From Bradyrhizobium sp. (GTDB lineage Bacteria; Pseudomonadota; Alphaproteobacteria; Rhizobiales; Xanthobacteraceae): a stretch of DNA of 64,000 nucleotides. Shown piece after piece: positions 18,788 through 27,740 of the stretch. Position numbers and translations under genes: made by a program. Position 1 is the stretch's first letter. Every line of letters starts with the position of its first letter. The stretch lies in NCBI RefSeq assembly GCF_016213215.1, contig NZ_JACRAW010000163.1:1-64000 (forward strand). The letters are read 5' to 3'. A model generated the notes under the pieces. It was not told the origin of the DNA. It did not search any database and saw nothing but the letters and a program-made list of their open reading frames with translations.

Positions 18788-20809
18788 TCACGCCAGGCAG
18801 CGGAACAGCAGCGCAGGATCGCGCGACGGATCGATGCGCAGGCGGATGCCACCCCATTCGATCGGCGACCGCTCGCCGGTCATGATGTTTTCGAGGGCGG
18901 CGGCGTGCCGGCGCTGGCCGTCCACCAGGATCTGCACGTCGCCGAGATGAAACCAGAATTCGTGGACGTCACGCGACAGGGCGATCGCCACTGCGACCGT
19001 ATTTGTCCGGTCGGCCGATTCTTTCACGAAACCGATGACATTGCCATCCTCAATGCCGAGGAAACGCAGCCTCTCGGTCTGCTGCAACGCCGTGTTCTCG
19101 CGGCGGGCACGGTTGAGTTCACGGATGTAAGCCTTGATGTTGCCGGGCTTGTCCCAGTCGCGCACCTTGATCTCGTATTTTTCGGAATCGAGGTATTCCT
19201 CGCGGCCGGGAATCGGCTCGTGCTCCAGGAGCTCGAAGCCGTTGTAGATGCCATAGCTGCTCGACAGCGTCGACGCCAGCGCGACACGCGACTTGAACAT
19301 CCACCGTTCGCCGCCTTGCAGGTGAAAGGGCAGGATGTCGGGCGTGTTGACGAAGAAGTTGGGGCGATAGAAATCGCGCTCGGGATAGCGCGTGAGCTCG
19401 GACAGGTACTGCTCGAGCTCCCATTTCTGCGTCCGCCAGGTGAAGTAGGTGTAGGACTGGGTGAAGCCGAGCTTTGCCAGCCCCTTCATCAATTTCGGCC
19501 GGGTAAAGGCCTCCGACAGGAAGATGACTTCGGGATGACGGAGCTGGATCTCGCGGATCAGCCACTCCCAGAACCGCAGGGGCTTGGTGTGCGGATTGTC
19601 GACGCGGAAGATCTTCACTCCCTGAGCGATCCAGAACAGCACGACGTCGCGCAACGCCTTCCACAGCGCTCCCGCGTCCTCGCAGGCGAAGTCGGGATTG
19701 ACGATGTCTTCGTATTTCTTGGGCGGATTTTCGGCATAGCGGATCGAGCCGTCCGGCCGCCGCTTGAACCATTGCGGATGTTCCTTCAACCAGGGGTGAT
19801 CGGGCGAGCACTGGACGGCGAAGTCGAGCGCCACCTCCAGCCCGTGCTCGTTGCAGGCGGCCACGAGCTCGCGAAAATCCTCCAGCGTCCCCAATTCCGG
19901 ATGGACAGCATCATGGCCGCCCTCGGCGGCGCCGATCGCATAGGGACTGCCGGGATCGCCTTCGGCCGCAGTGACCGCGTTGTTGCGGCCCTTGCGGTTG
20001 GTCCGGCCGATCGGATGGATCGGCGTGAAATAGAGCACGTCAAAACCCATGGCGGCGACGTCGGGCAGGCGCGCGATGCAATCCTTGAACGTACCGTGCT
20101 GGCCGGGAATGGTGCCCTGGCTGCGCGGGATCATTTCATACCAGGTGCTGTAGCGTGCCTTCGCCCGATCGGCCACCAGCGGGAACAGCGGCGAGCGGGT
20201 CAGGTCCGGGTGCGACTGGCTCTCGGCCATCGCCTCGTTCAGTTCGGGCGCGAGCAGCGGCGCGACCTCGCCGGTCTGCAGGTAGTCTTCGCATTGTCTG
20301 AGGATGATCGCCGCGGCTTCTTGTCGCGCGCCGTAAGCCTTGGTCAACATGGACGCCCCTTCGATCGCGTCGAGCGTGACGTCGGCGCCGGCCATGTGCT
20401 TGAGCTGAAGGCTGCGCCGCCAGGTCGCGAACTCGTCGGTCCACGCTTCAATGGCATAGACGTAACGCCCGGGCTCGGGGGGCACGAACGAGGCGCTCCA
20501 GCGGTCATTGCTGTGGTGGGTCATCGGCTTGCGATGCCACTCCCGTTCGCGCTCGGCTCGCCAGAGGAGGGCGGCGCCGAGGGTGTCGTGCCCATCGCGA
20601 TAGATATCCGCCCAGACCTCGAATCGCTCCCCCGCGATGCGCTTCACCAGAAAACGGCCGCCGTCGATCAGCGGATAGACATCTTCGATGTGAAAGGCAC
20701 CGCCCACCGCGGCGCTCTCGACAGTTTGAGTTGTCTTGTTCACGGTGATGCCATTGACATGGATGCCCGCTCCCGTTTCCAATTTGGAAACGAGACGCTT
20801 GGTATCCAT
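18788..20809 (-). CDS. glgE: Alpha-1,4-glucan:maltose-1-phosphate maltosyltransferase
   Basis: GH13_3 enzyme that transfers maltosyl units from maltose-1-phosphate to glucan ends. It has an N-terminal immunoglobulin-like domain (IEDVYPLIDGGRFLVKRIAGERFEVWADIYRDG), a barrel with YFTPIHPIGRTNRKG, KIFRVDNPHTKPLRFWEW (nucleophile Asp) and VIFLSEAFTRPK (acid Glu), and a C-terminal beta domain. The start is uncertain: ATG at 20809 (673 aa) is my choice; TTG at 20932 and GTG at 20743 are possible, and none has a strong ribosome site. It is first in the six-gene operon and divergent from malQ; the 135 bases between hold the promoters. A degenerate GGAAC-N17-CTTT is visible at 20839-20814. Confidence 0.92.
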   Translation of the reverse strand: MDTKRLVSKLETGAGIHVNGITVNKTTQTVESAAVGGAFHIEDVYPLIDGGRFLVKRIAGERFEVWADIYRDGHDTLGAALLWRAEREREWHRKPMTHHSNDRWSASFVPPEPGRYVYAIEAWTDEFATWRRSLQLKHMAGADVTLDAIEGASMLTKAYGARQEAAAIILRQCEDYLQTGEVAPLLAPELNEAMAESQSHPDLTRSPLFPLVADRAKARYSTWYEMIPRSQGTIPGQHGTFKDCIARLPDVAAMGFDVLYFTPIHPIGRTNRKGRNNAVTAAEGDPGSPYAIGAAEGGHDAVHPELGTLEDFRELVAACNEHGLEVALDFAVQCSPDHPWLKEHPQWFKRRPDGSIRYAENPPKKYEDIVNPDFACEDAGALWKALRDVVLFWIAQGVKIFRVDNPHTKPLRFWEWLIREIQLRHPEVIFLSEAFTRPKLMKGLAKLGFTQSYTYFTWRTQKWELEQYLSELTRYPERDFYRPNFFVNTPDILPFHLQGGERWMFKSRVALASTLSSSYGIYNGFELLEHEPIPGREEYLDSEKYEIKVRDWDKPGNIKAYIRELNRARRENTALQQTERLRFLGIEDGNVIGFVKESADRTNTVAVAIALSRDVHEFWFHLGDVQILVDGQRRHAAALENIMTGERSPIEWGGIRLRIDPSRDPALLFRCLA

Positions 20810-20944
20810 ATACAAAGCCGCTCGCCTGCCTTTGGTTCCCTGCGGAACTGCGGCGGTGGCCAGAGAGTTAGAGGCGGTTATCGGTCCTTCCTTGAGCAAT
20901 AAAGCTGTGACGCCTCCGGATCTTATCTGCAAACTGCGTGCCTA

Positions 20945-22897
20945 ATGGATCTTTTCACTCAAGCCAAAATCCGGGGAGTTCAGGCCGAGTATTATGACGG
21001 TCAGGGCCGCCATCGGGTGACCGAGGCCGCCGCGTTGGGGGCGATCCTCGACGCCCTGCCGCAGCAAAGCCCGCACCGGTTCGTCAGCGGACCCGTTGTC
21101 GTCCGCATCGGCCGGCCTTCCCCGACCGAAATCGGCGAGGGCGCCTCACTTCCGCTGCGCTGGAAAATCCTTGACCGCGCAACGATCGTGGCCCAGGGCG
21201 AGACCAGCGAGCGCCGTATCACGTGGCCGTCCGACCTGAAGACGGGCTACTACCGCCTGCATCTCGTCGATGTCGAGGGATCGGAAGAACAGGCTCCTCT
21301 GATCGTTACACCGGAGCGGGCCTATGCCGGCGATTTCGACCGCTGCTGGCTCCTCGCCGTGCAGCTCTACAGCATCCGTTCCGGACGCAATTGGGGGATC
21401 GGTGATTTCACCGATCTTCAAACCCTGGTTGCGCTGGCGCATGGGCTCGGTGCCGCCGGCGTCGGGCTCAATCCGCTCCACGCGCTGTTCGACGATCGGC
21501 CGTCCGATTGCAGCCCGTACTCGCCGAACAGCCGGTTGTTCCTCAACCCGCTCTATATCGATCTCGAGCAGATCCCGGAGTTTTCGCCACAAGAGTTTCC
21601 GGATGCATACGCCGCGGCGAGGCGTTTGCGGGAAAGCGACATCGTCCATTATGTCGGGGTCGCCGAACTGAAACGGCGCGCCTTGCGGGATACGTTCGAC
21701 AAATTCGCCAGCGATGCCCTTTCCCCGCGGCGGCAGGAGTTTGAGCAGTATCGCGCCGAGCGCGCGCCGCTGCTGTCGCGCTTTGCCTGCTTCGAAGTTC
21801 TGCGCCATCGCTATGGCAAGCCGTGGTGGGAATGGCCCGAAGAGTGGCGCGCGCCCGACGACAAGAAGTGTGCCGAGCTGCGTCACGGCCCCGACGGACG
21901 AGAGGTCGAGTTCATCGAGTTCGTGCAGTGGACTGCGGACCGGCAGTTGCATGCGTGCAAGGAGATCGCCGGCCGGTTCGGCATGAAAGTCGGTCTCTAC
22001 CTCGACGTCGCGGTCGGAGTGCAAGCTGACGGCTTCGATGCCTGGAACGAGCAGGCTGCGATTTCCCGCCAGCTCGCCGTCGGCGCGCCGCCGGATGCGT
22101 TGAACACGGCCGGCCAGGACTGGGGGCTGGCGGGCTTCAACGCCGGCGGCCTCGAGCTGCAATCGTTCGAGCCTTTCGCCGAGATGCTGCGGGCCTCGAT
22201 GCGCCATGCCGGTGCGATCCGGCTCGACCACGTCCTGGGGCTGAAGCGACTCTACCTCGTGCCGAGCGGCTTCAAGCCCGACAACGGCGCCTATGTGCAG
22301 ATGCCGTTCGAGGCCCTGCTGGCCGCGGTCGCGCTGGAGAGCTGTGCCAACCGCTGCATCGTGATCGGCGAAGACCTCGGCACGGTGCCGGAGGGCTTCC
22401 GCGAGCAGATGCGCGACTGGGGCCTCTGGTCCTATCTCGTGATGATGTTTGAACGCGACGACGGCAGATTCCGCGGCATCGACCATTTCGCCGAGAATGC
22501 GCTCGTCACGTTCAACACGCATGATCTTGCGACCTACGCCGGCTGGCGGGGTTTCCACGATCTGATGCTGAAGCGCTCCCTGGGCATGGATCCCGGCGAG
22601 AGCGACGAGGCGCGCTGGCGTGCGCTGGGCATGCTGGACGAGGCGCTGCGCCGTCACGGCATCCAAGGGCACGATTTCTGGTCGGTGCTGGGTTTCCTCG
22701 CGCGGACCCGCTCCCGGCTCCTGGCGATCTCGCTCGAGGACCTGCTCGGCGTCGTCGATCAACCCAACATTCCCGGCACTGTCAACGAACATCCGAACTG
22801 GCGTCAGCGGCTGCCCGTCGCGCTCGACCGCATCGCGGCCGCCATCGACGTGGATGCCCTCAAGGCTGCGACACGGGAGCGGTCCGGTACCTGCTGA
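20945..22897 (+). CDS. malQ: 4-alpha-glucanotransferase (amylomaltase)
   Basis: GH77 enzyme that disproportionates maltodextrins, recycling short chains left by GlgX and TreYZ. An N-terminal module of about 120 residues precedes the barrel, as in the longer proteobacterial MalQ proteins. Motifs are GIGDFTDLQTLV, SPYSPNSRLFLNPLYIDLEQ, AIRLDHVLGLKRLYLVP (nucleophile Asp), CIVIGEDLGTVPEGF (acid Glu) and TFNTHDLATYAGW. Length 650 aa. The ATG at 20945 is preceded only by a weak ribosome site. It is divergent from glgE and followed 30 bases later by the GH15 gene, probably one transcript. Confidence 0.95.
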   Translation: MDLFTQAKIRGVQAEYYDGQGRHRVTEAAALGAILDALPQQSPHRFVSGPVVVRIGRPSPTEIGEGASLPLRWKILDRATIVAQGETSERRITWPSDLKTGYYRLHLVDVEGSEEQAPLIVTPERAYAGDFDRCWLLAVQLYSIRSGRNWGIGDFTDLQTLVALAHGLGAAGVGLNPLHALFDDRPSDCSPYSPNSRLFLNPLYIDLEQIPEFSPQEFPDAYAAARRLRESDIVHYVGVAELKRRALRDTFDKFASDALSPRRQEFEQYRAERAPLLSRFACFEVLRHRYGKPWWEWPEEWRAPDDKKCAELRHGPDGREVEFIEFVQWTADRQLHACKEIAGRFGMKVGLYLDVAVGVQADGFDAWNEQAAISRQLAVGAPPDALNTAGQDWGLAGFNAGGLELQSFEPFAEMLRASMRHAGAIRLDHVLGLKRLYLVPSGFKPDNGAYVQMPFEALLAAVALESCANRCIVIGEDLGTVPEGFREQMRDWGLWSYLVMMFERDDGRFRGIDHFAENALVTFNTHDLATYAGWRGFHDLMLKRSLGMDPGESDEARWRALGMLDEALRRHGIQGHDFWSVLGFLARTRSRLLAISLEDLLGVVDQPNIPGTVNEHPNWRQRLPVALDRIAAAIDVDALKAATRERSGTC

Positions 22898-22927
22898 GAA
22901 CGAGGCAATTTCACGGATGAGGCGAAA

Positions 22928-24733
22928 TTGTCGGAGAGGATCGAGGACTACGGGCTAATCGGCGACTGCGAGACGGCGGCCCTGGTCGGCCGCAGCGGCT
23001 CGATCGACTGGCTGTGCTGGCCGGCCTTCGATTCCGATGCCTGCTTTGCCGCGATCCTCGGCACCAACAAGAACGGCCGCTGGCTGATTGCACCAAGCGA
23101 GGAGATCACCTCCACTTCGCGCCGCTACCTGGGCAATACCCTGATCCTCGAGACGCGCTTTGAAACGACGAACGGCACCGTCGCGCTGATCGACTTCATG
23201 CCGCCGCGCGGCAACGCTTCGGACATCGTGAGGCTGGTGCGCGGCATCAAGGGAAGCGTGAAGCTGCGGATGGAGCTGGTGATCCGTTTCGGCTTCGGCA
23301 TCGCAATCCCGTGGGTCAGGCGGACGGAGGATCGTTCGGCGCTACTCGCCATCTGCGGGCCGGACATGACGGTGTTGCGCACGCCGGTCGAGACACGCGG
23401 GGAGAACCTGACCACGGTGGCCGAATTCGAGGTGGCGGCGGGACAGACCGTGCCGTTTGTGCTGACCTACGGTCCCTCGCACCTGCCAGTGCCCCCGCCG
23501 ATCGATCCTGACCACGCGCTCCAGGACACCGAAAAGTTCTGGACCGACTGGTGCGGTCACTGCACCTACCAGGGCGAGCATCGCGACCTGGTGGTGCGCT
23601 CGCTGATCACGCTGAAGGCGCTGACGTTCGCTCCGACCGGCGGCATCGTGGCGGCGCCGACCGCGTCGCTGCCGGAAAAACTCGGCGGCGGGCGCAACTG
23701 GGACTACCGCTATTGCTGGCTGCGCGACGCGACCTTCACGCTGCTCGCGCTGATGAACTCGGGCTACACCGAGGAGGCACTCGCCTGGCACAATTGGCTG
23801 CTGCGCGCGGCCGCGGGAGCGCCGGCCAACATGCAGATCATGTACGGCATCATGGGGCACCGGCGTCTCTTGGAATGGGAAGCAGGCTGGCTGCGCGGCT
23901 ATGAGGGCTCCCTGCCGGTGCGCATCGGCAACGCCGCGCATGCCCAGTTGCAGCTCGACGTTTACGGCGAACTGTTGGACGTGTTTCACCAGTCGCGGAC
24001 GGCGCAGCTCAAGCTCGATGACCAGAGCTGGGCGCTCGAGTGCGCCGTGCTCGAGCATCTGGCCGAGGTCTGGGACCAGCCTGATCATGGCATCTGGGAG
24101 CGGCGCGGCCCCGGCCGGCACTACGTCTTCTCGAAGGTGATGACCTGGGTCGCGTTCGACCGCGGGATCAAGAGCGCGGAGACGTTCGGCTTCACGGCGC
24201 CGCTCGACCGCTGGCGCAGCCTGCGCGATACCATTTGCCGCGAGGTGTGCGAAAAGGGGTTCAACACCGCGCAAAATACCTTCGTCGAATCCTATGGTTC
24301 CGAAATGCTGGATGCTGCCGTGCTGCTGATGCCGAGTGTCGGATTCCTGCCGGCGCACGATCCACGCGTCCGCGGCACGATTGCGGCATCGGAAAAATGG
24401 CTGATGCGCGACGGCTTCGTCCTTCGTCACGATCCGCGTGAGGCCTCGGGTCAAGAGCAGCCCATCGAGGGCGCGTTTCTTGCCTGCACGCTCTGGCTCG
24501 CGGATGCGTACGTCTTGTCGGGCGAGGTCGAAAAGGCGCAGGCGCTGTTCGAGCGGGTGATCGGCGTGGCCAACGATCTTGGATTGTTGGCTGAAGAATA
24601 TGATCAGGGACTCCGGCGCCAGACCGGGAACTTTCCGCAGGCGCTGACCCACATCGCGCTGATCAACACGGCGGATAATCTCTGCGCGGCCATGACGGCC
24701 AAGGAGAAGCCGGCGGTGCAACGGTCGCAGTAG
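22928..24733 (+). CDS. Glycoside hydrolase family 15 protein (glucoamylase or trehalase type)
   Basis: A 601-residue inverting hydrolase. The N-terminus IEDYGLIGDCETAALVGRSGSIDWLCWPAFDSDACFA is typical of the bacterial GH15 group that includes mycobacterial trehalase. The (alpha/alpha)6 barrel shows RNWDYRYCWLRDATFTLLAL, HRRLLEWEAGWLRGYEGSLPVRIGN and a C-terminal EGAFLACTLWLADAYVLSGE with the likely base Glu. The start is TTG at 22928, with GAGG six bases upstream; the nearby ATG at 22917 is out of frame. It could hydrolyse maltodextrins to glucose or split trehalose; no GH37 or GH65 trehalase is in the window, and its place in a trehalose island makes trehalase attractive. Substrate is inference. 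Confidence 0.9.
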   Translation: MSERIEDYGLIGDCETAALVGRSGSIDWLCWPAFDSDACFAAILGTNKNGRWLIAPSEEITSTSRRYLGNTLILETRFETTNGTVALIDFMPPRGNASDIVRLVRGIKGSVKLRMELVIRFGFGIAIPWVRRTEDRSALLAICGPDMTVLRTPVETRGENLTTVAEFEVAAGQTVPFVLTYGPSHLPVPPPIDPDHALQDTEKFWTDWCGHCTYQGEHRDLVVRSLITLKALTFAPTGGIVAAPTASLPEKLGGGRNWDYRYCWLRDATFTLLALMNSGYTEEALAWHNWLLRAAAGAPANMQIMYGIMGHRRLLEWEAGWLRGYEGSLPVRIGNAAHAQLQLDVYGELLDVFHQSRTAQLKLDDQSWALECAVLEHLAEVWDQPDHGIWERRGPGRHYVFSKVMTWVAFDRGIKSAETFGFTAPLDRWRSLRDTICREVCEKGFNTAQNTFVESYGSEMLDAAVLLMPSVGFLPAHDPRVRGTIAASEKWLMRDGFVLRHDPREASGQEQPIEGAFLACTLWLADAYVLSGEVEKAQALFERVIGVANDLGLLAEEYDQGLRRQTGNFPQALTHIALINTADNLCAAMTAKEKPAVQRSQ

Positions 24734-24747
24734 GGGACGACAGCTGA

Positions 24748-25560
24748 TTACGCTGTGCCGTTCTCCCGGAAAATCATCTCCACCGCGCCGGCAAAACCTT
24801 CCTCCTCATTGGAGGTCGTCACATAGGTTGCGTGCTGCCTCACGTCCTCGCTCGCATTGCCCATGGCAATCGACAGTCCGCTGGTCCTGAACATCGCGAC
24901 ATCGTTGTGCATGTCGCCGATGGTGGCGACCGCGTCGGGCGAGATCGCCAGTTGCCGGGCCATGGCCCGGACGAACGTGCCCTTGTCACAGCCGGGCGGG
25001 GTAACGTCGAGATAGTAGGTTTGCGAACGTATGGCGAGCGCCTGTGAGCCGAGCGCCTCGCGCATCACATCTTCGCAGCGTTCCAGCAGCGGCGCATCGG
25101 AGCTCGCTCCGACGATCTTGCAGGCGCTCGAAAGGTACGGCGAGAAGTCCGCAACCACGTTCGGCTCGGCGCGGATCGCCCGCCTTTCCAGCGCAACATA
25201 TTCACCACTGCCGTCCTGCGTCAGCCATTGATCGTGGGTGAAGATCCAAATATCGACGCCGAAATCACGCAAGACCCGAATGGCTCGGCCGGCTGCAATC
25301 GGCGGGATCAGGTGTTGCTCGATCGGCTTCATGTGCGGATCGACGATCGAACTGCCGTTGAAGGAGCCGACCGGCAGCGAGATGTTGAGCGGCTCGATCA
25401 GGAAGCGCATGCCCACCGTTGGGCGGCTGGACGTGATGGTGAAGGCGATGCCGGCTTCGTGCAGCCGCTGCACGGCAGCTCTTGTGCGTTCGGTCAGCGT
25501 CTTGCCCTGGGTCAGCAGCGTGCCGTCGACGTCGGACACCACCAGCGAAATGCGCTTCAT
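24748..25560 (-). CDS. Cof-type HAD-IIB family hydrolase
   Basis: A 270-residue phosphatase of the haloacid dehalogenase superfamily, IIB cap type. Motif I is SDVDGTLL (D10, D12), motif II TITSSRP, and motif IV IGDMHNDVAMF; the C-terminus NEEEGFAGAVEMIF is the usual Cof ending. Such enzymes dephosphorylate sugar phosphates or nucleotides; the substrate cannot be read from sequence. Its ATG overlaps the gluconokinase stop (ATGA), so it belongs to the pentose-phosphate operon as last gene and may act on a sugar phosphate of that pathway. Convergent with the GH15 gene, 14 bases apart. Confidence 0.9.
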   Translation of the reverse strand: MKRISLVVSDVDGTLLTQGKTLTERTRAAVQRLHEAGIAFTITSSRPTVGMRFLIEPLNISLPVGSFNGSSIVDPHMKPIEQHLIPPIAAGRAIRVLRDFGVDIWIFTHDQWLTQDGSGEYVALERRAIRAEPNVVADFSPYLSSACKIVGASSDAPLLERCEDVMREALGSQALAIRSQTYYLDVTPPGCDKGTFVRAMARQLAISPDAVATIGDMHNDVAMFRTSGLSIAMGNASEDVRQHATYVTTSNEEEGFAGAVEMIFRENGTA

Positions 25561-26141
25561 GAGGACGCTTTCGGTCTGCCGCCATCGGCGGCGCTCACAT
25601 TCAACTCTCGCACGATGGCGGCCACGATCGCCTCGACCGGCGCATCGATCGGGACGGCGATGGCATGTTCGTCGGTGCCGGGCGGCTCCAGTGTCTTGAA
25701 CTGGCTCGCGAGCAGTTCGGGCGGCATGAAATGACATTTTCGTCGCGCAAGCCGGGTCGCGATCAATTCCGGCGTGCCGTTCAGAAACACGAACCGGACG
25801 TCGCTCCGTCCGCGGCGGAGCACGTCGCGATAGGCGCGCTTGAGCGCCGAGCACGCCACGATCATGTGCCCGCCGGCACCGTACACGCGCCCGATTTCGT
25901 CGGCGATGGCGTTCAGCCAGGGCCAGCGATCCTCATCAGTGAGGGGATGGCCTGCGCTCATCTTGGCGACATTGGCCGCGGGATGAAACGCATCGCCATC
26001 CTCGAACCGCCAGGAAAGGCACTTTGCCAGCGCTTCGGCGATGGTGCTCTTGCCCGAGCCCGATACGCCCATGACGACAAGGGCACAGGGGAGACCGGCA
26101 GCGCTACTTGCCACGAAAGCCCTCCGGGAGCAGGCATTCAC
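25557..26141 (-). CDS. gntK: Gluconokinase
   Basis: Phosphorylates D-gluconate to 6-phosphogluconate with ATP, feeding Gnd. Walker A is MGVSGSGKST (residues 24-33), followed by the family motifs FEDGDAFHP, MSAGHPLTDEDRWPWL, CSALKRAYRDVLR and HFMPPELLASQFKTLE. Length 194 aa with the GTG at 26141, slightly longer than usual at the N-terminus; the ribosome site is weak, so a start nearer the Walker motif is possible. The stop overlaps the start of the HAD gene. PQQ-dependent glucose oxidation would make gluconate, so the pqq operon in this window gives this kinase a plausible substrate source. Confidence 0.93.
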   Translation of the reverse strand: MNACSRRAFVASSAAGLPCALVVMGVSGSGKSTIAEALAKCLSWRFEDGDAFHPAANVAKMSAGHPLTDEDRWPWLNAIADEIGRVYGAGGHMIVACSALKRAYRDVLRRGRSDVRFVFLNGTPELIATRLARRKCHFMPPELLASQFKTLEPPGTDEHAIAVPIDAPVEAIVAAIVRELNVSAADGGRPKASS

Positions 26142-26225
26142 GGCAGGAGCACTGCGCAGGCAGCGCCAGCGTGACCCGCGGCACAGCGGCGACCATGAGG
26201 CGGCGGTGATCCAGGAGCGCCATGG

Positions 26226-27740
26226 TCAGCAGATTTTCCGCCAGCTTCGCCGGTCGCGTTTCAAGAGTTCGTTCGCATCGGCAGGACCTTCGCTGCCGGC
26301 CCTGTAGGTCTTAAGGCCTTGCGCTCCCGCCTGCTTCCAGGCGTCAAGGAAGGGCTCCACCGCCTGCCAGCCGGCCTCGACGCCGTCGGCACGCTGGAAC
26401 AGGATGTTGTCGCCGATCATGCAGTCGTAGATCAGCGTCTCGTAGCCCGTGCTCGGCTCGGCCTTGAAGTAGTCGCGATAATGGAACGTCATCTCGACGC
26501 CGTCGATCGAGATCGTCGGCCCCGGGACCTTGGCGTTGAACTGCAGTTCGATCCCTTCCGTCGGCTCGATGCCGATGACCAGATAGTTCTGCGACAGGCG
26601 GTCAACCGGCGTGCAGCTGAACATCGCCAGCGGCGCCTGCTTGAACTTGATCGCCACCTCGCTTCGCTTGGCCGCCAGCGCCTTGCCGGTGCGCAGGTAG
26701 AAGGGCACGCCGGCCCAGCGCCAATTGTCGATCGCAAGCTTGAGCGCGACGTAGGTTTCGGTGGTGCTTTCGGGCGCGACATCCTTGGTCCGGCGATAGT
26801 CCGGAATCGCCTTGTCGCCGATCTGCCCGGCCAGATATTGCGCGCGGACGGAATTGTTCAGCGCGTCAGCCACGCTCTGCGGCTGGATTGCCGCCAGCGC
26901 TTCGGCCTTTTCCGTGCGCACGGCATGCGCATCGAAGCGCGCCGGCGGCTCCATCGCGACCAGCGAGAGCAACTGAAACAGATGGTTCGGCACCATGTCG
27001 CGCAACGCGCCGGTCGAATCGTAGAAGCTGCCGCGATGTTCGACGTCGAGCTTCTCGGCCACCGTGATCTGGACGTGATCGATATGATTGCGGTTCCAGA
27101 TCGGCTCGAACATGCCGTTGGCAAAGCGCAGCACCAGGATGTTCTGGACCGTTTCCTTGCCGAGGTAATGATCGATCCGGTAGATCTGATGCTCGCCAGC
27201 GATCTTCAGCAGTTCGCTGTTCAGCGCCCTTGCCGAGGCAAGGTCGGTTCCGAAAGGCTTTTCGACCACGAGCCGGCGCCAGGCGCCGTTCTCCTCCTTC
27301 AAGAGCCCGGTGCGCCCGAGTTGGCGCGCGATTGGGGCAAAGGCGATCGGCGGCGTCGCCAGGTAGAAGAGCCGGTTGCCGGAGGTGCCGCGCGCCGCTT
27401 CGAGTTCGTCGAGCCGCTTGCGCAGGAAGTCGAAGGAGGGCGCGTCCTTCGCGTCAGCCTCGACGGCCGTGACGCATTCGAGCAGGCGCCTGGCGACCGC
27501 TTCATCCACTGGACGGGTGGCAAACCGGCGCAGCCCCTTCATCAGGCTGTCGCGCAAGGCGTCGCTCGACGTGCCCTTGCGCGCGATGCCGACGACGCAG
27601 AATTGTTCCGGCAACAGGTCGGTGGCCGCGAGATTGTAGAGCGAGGGAATGACCAGCCGGTGCGTCAGGTCGCCGGTTACGCCGAAGATGACGAAGGCGC
27701 AGGAATCCGGAACGCGCTGGCGCGGGCTGGTATGTGTCAC
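26226..27740 (-). CDS. zwf: Glucose-6-phosphate 1-dehydrogenase
   Basis: Oxidises glucose-6-phosphate to 6-phosphogluconolactone with NADP, entry step of the pentose-phosphate and Entner-Doudoroff routes. Nucleotide site FGVTGDL (residues 19-25), EKPFG (160-164) and the active-site signature RIDHYLGKE (188-196). Length 504 aa is normal. The ATG at 27740 overlaps the gnd stop by four bases (ATGA). No pgl gene for the lactonase is in the operon. It is 84 bases ahead of gntK in the same direction. Confidence 0.96.
   Translation of the reverse strand: MTHTSPRQRVPDSCAFVIFGVTGDLTHRLVIPSLYNLAATDLLPEQFCVVGIARKGTSSDALRDSLMKGLRRFATRPVDEAVARRLLECVTAVEADAKDAPSFDFLRKRLDELEAARGTSGNRLFYLATPPIAFAPIARQLGRTGLLKEENGAWRRLVVEKPFGTDLASARALNSELLKIAGEHQIYRIDHYLGKETVQNILVLRFANGMFEPIWNRNHIDHVQITVAEKLDVEHRGSFYDSTGALRDMVPNHLFQLLSLVAMEPPARFDAHAVRTEKAEALAAIQPQSVADALNNSVRAQYLAGQIGDKAIPDYRRTKDVAPESTTETYVALKLAIDNWRWAGVPFYLRTGKALAAKRSEVAIKFKQAPLAMFSCTPVDRLSQNYLVIGIEPTEGIELQFNAKVPGPTISIDGVEMTFHYRDYFKAEPSTGYETLIYDCMIGDNILFQRADGVEAGWQAVEPFLDAWKQAGAQGLKTYRAGSEGPADANELLKRDRRSWRKIC

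Noticed and set aside
20814..20869. Further EcfG-like pairs between glgE and malQ (GGAAC-N17-CTTT minus, GGAAC-N17-AGTT plus)
   Set aside because: Each departs from the CGTT -10 element and is badly spaced from at least one plausible start; too weak to call.
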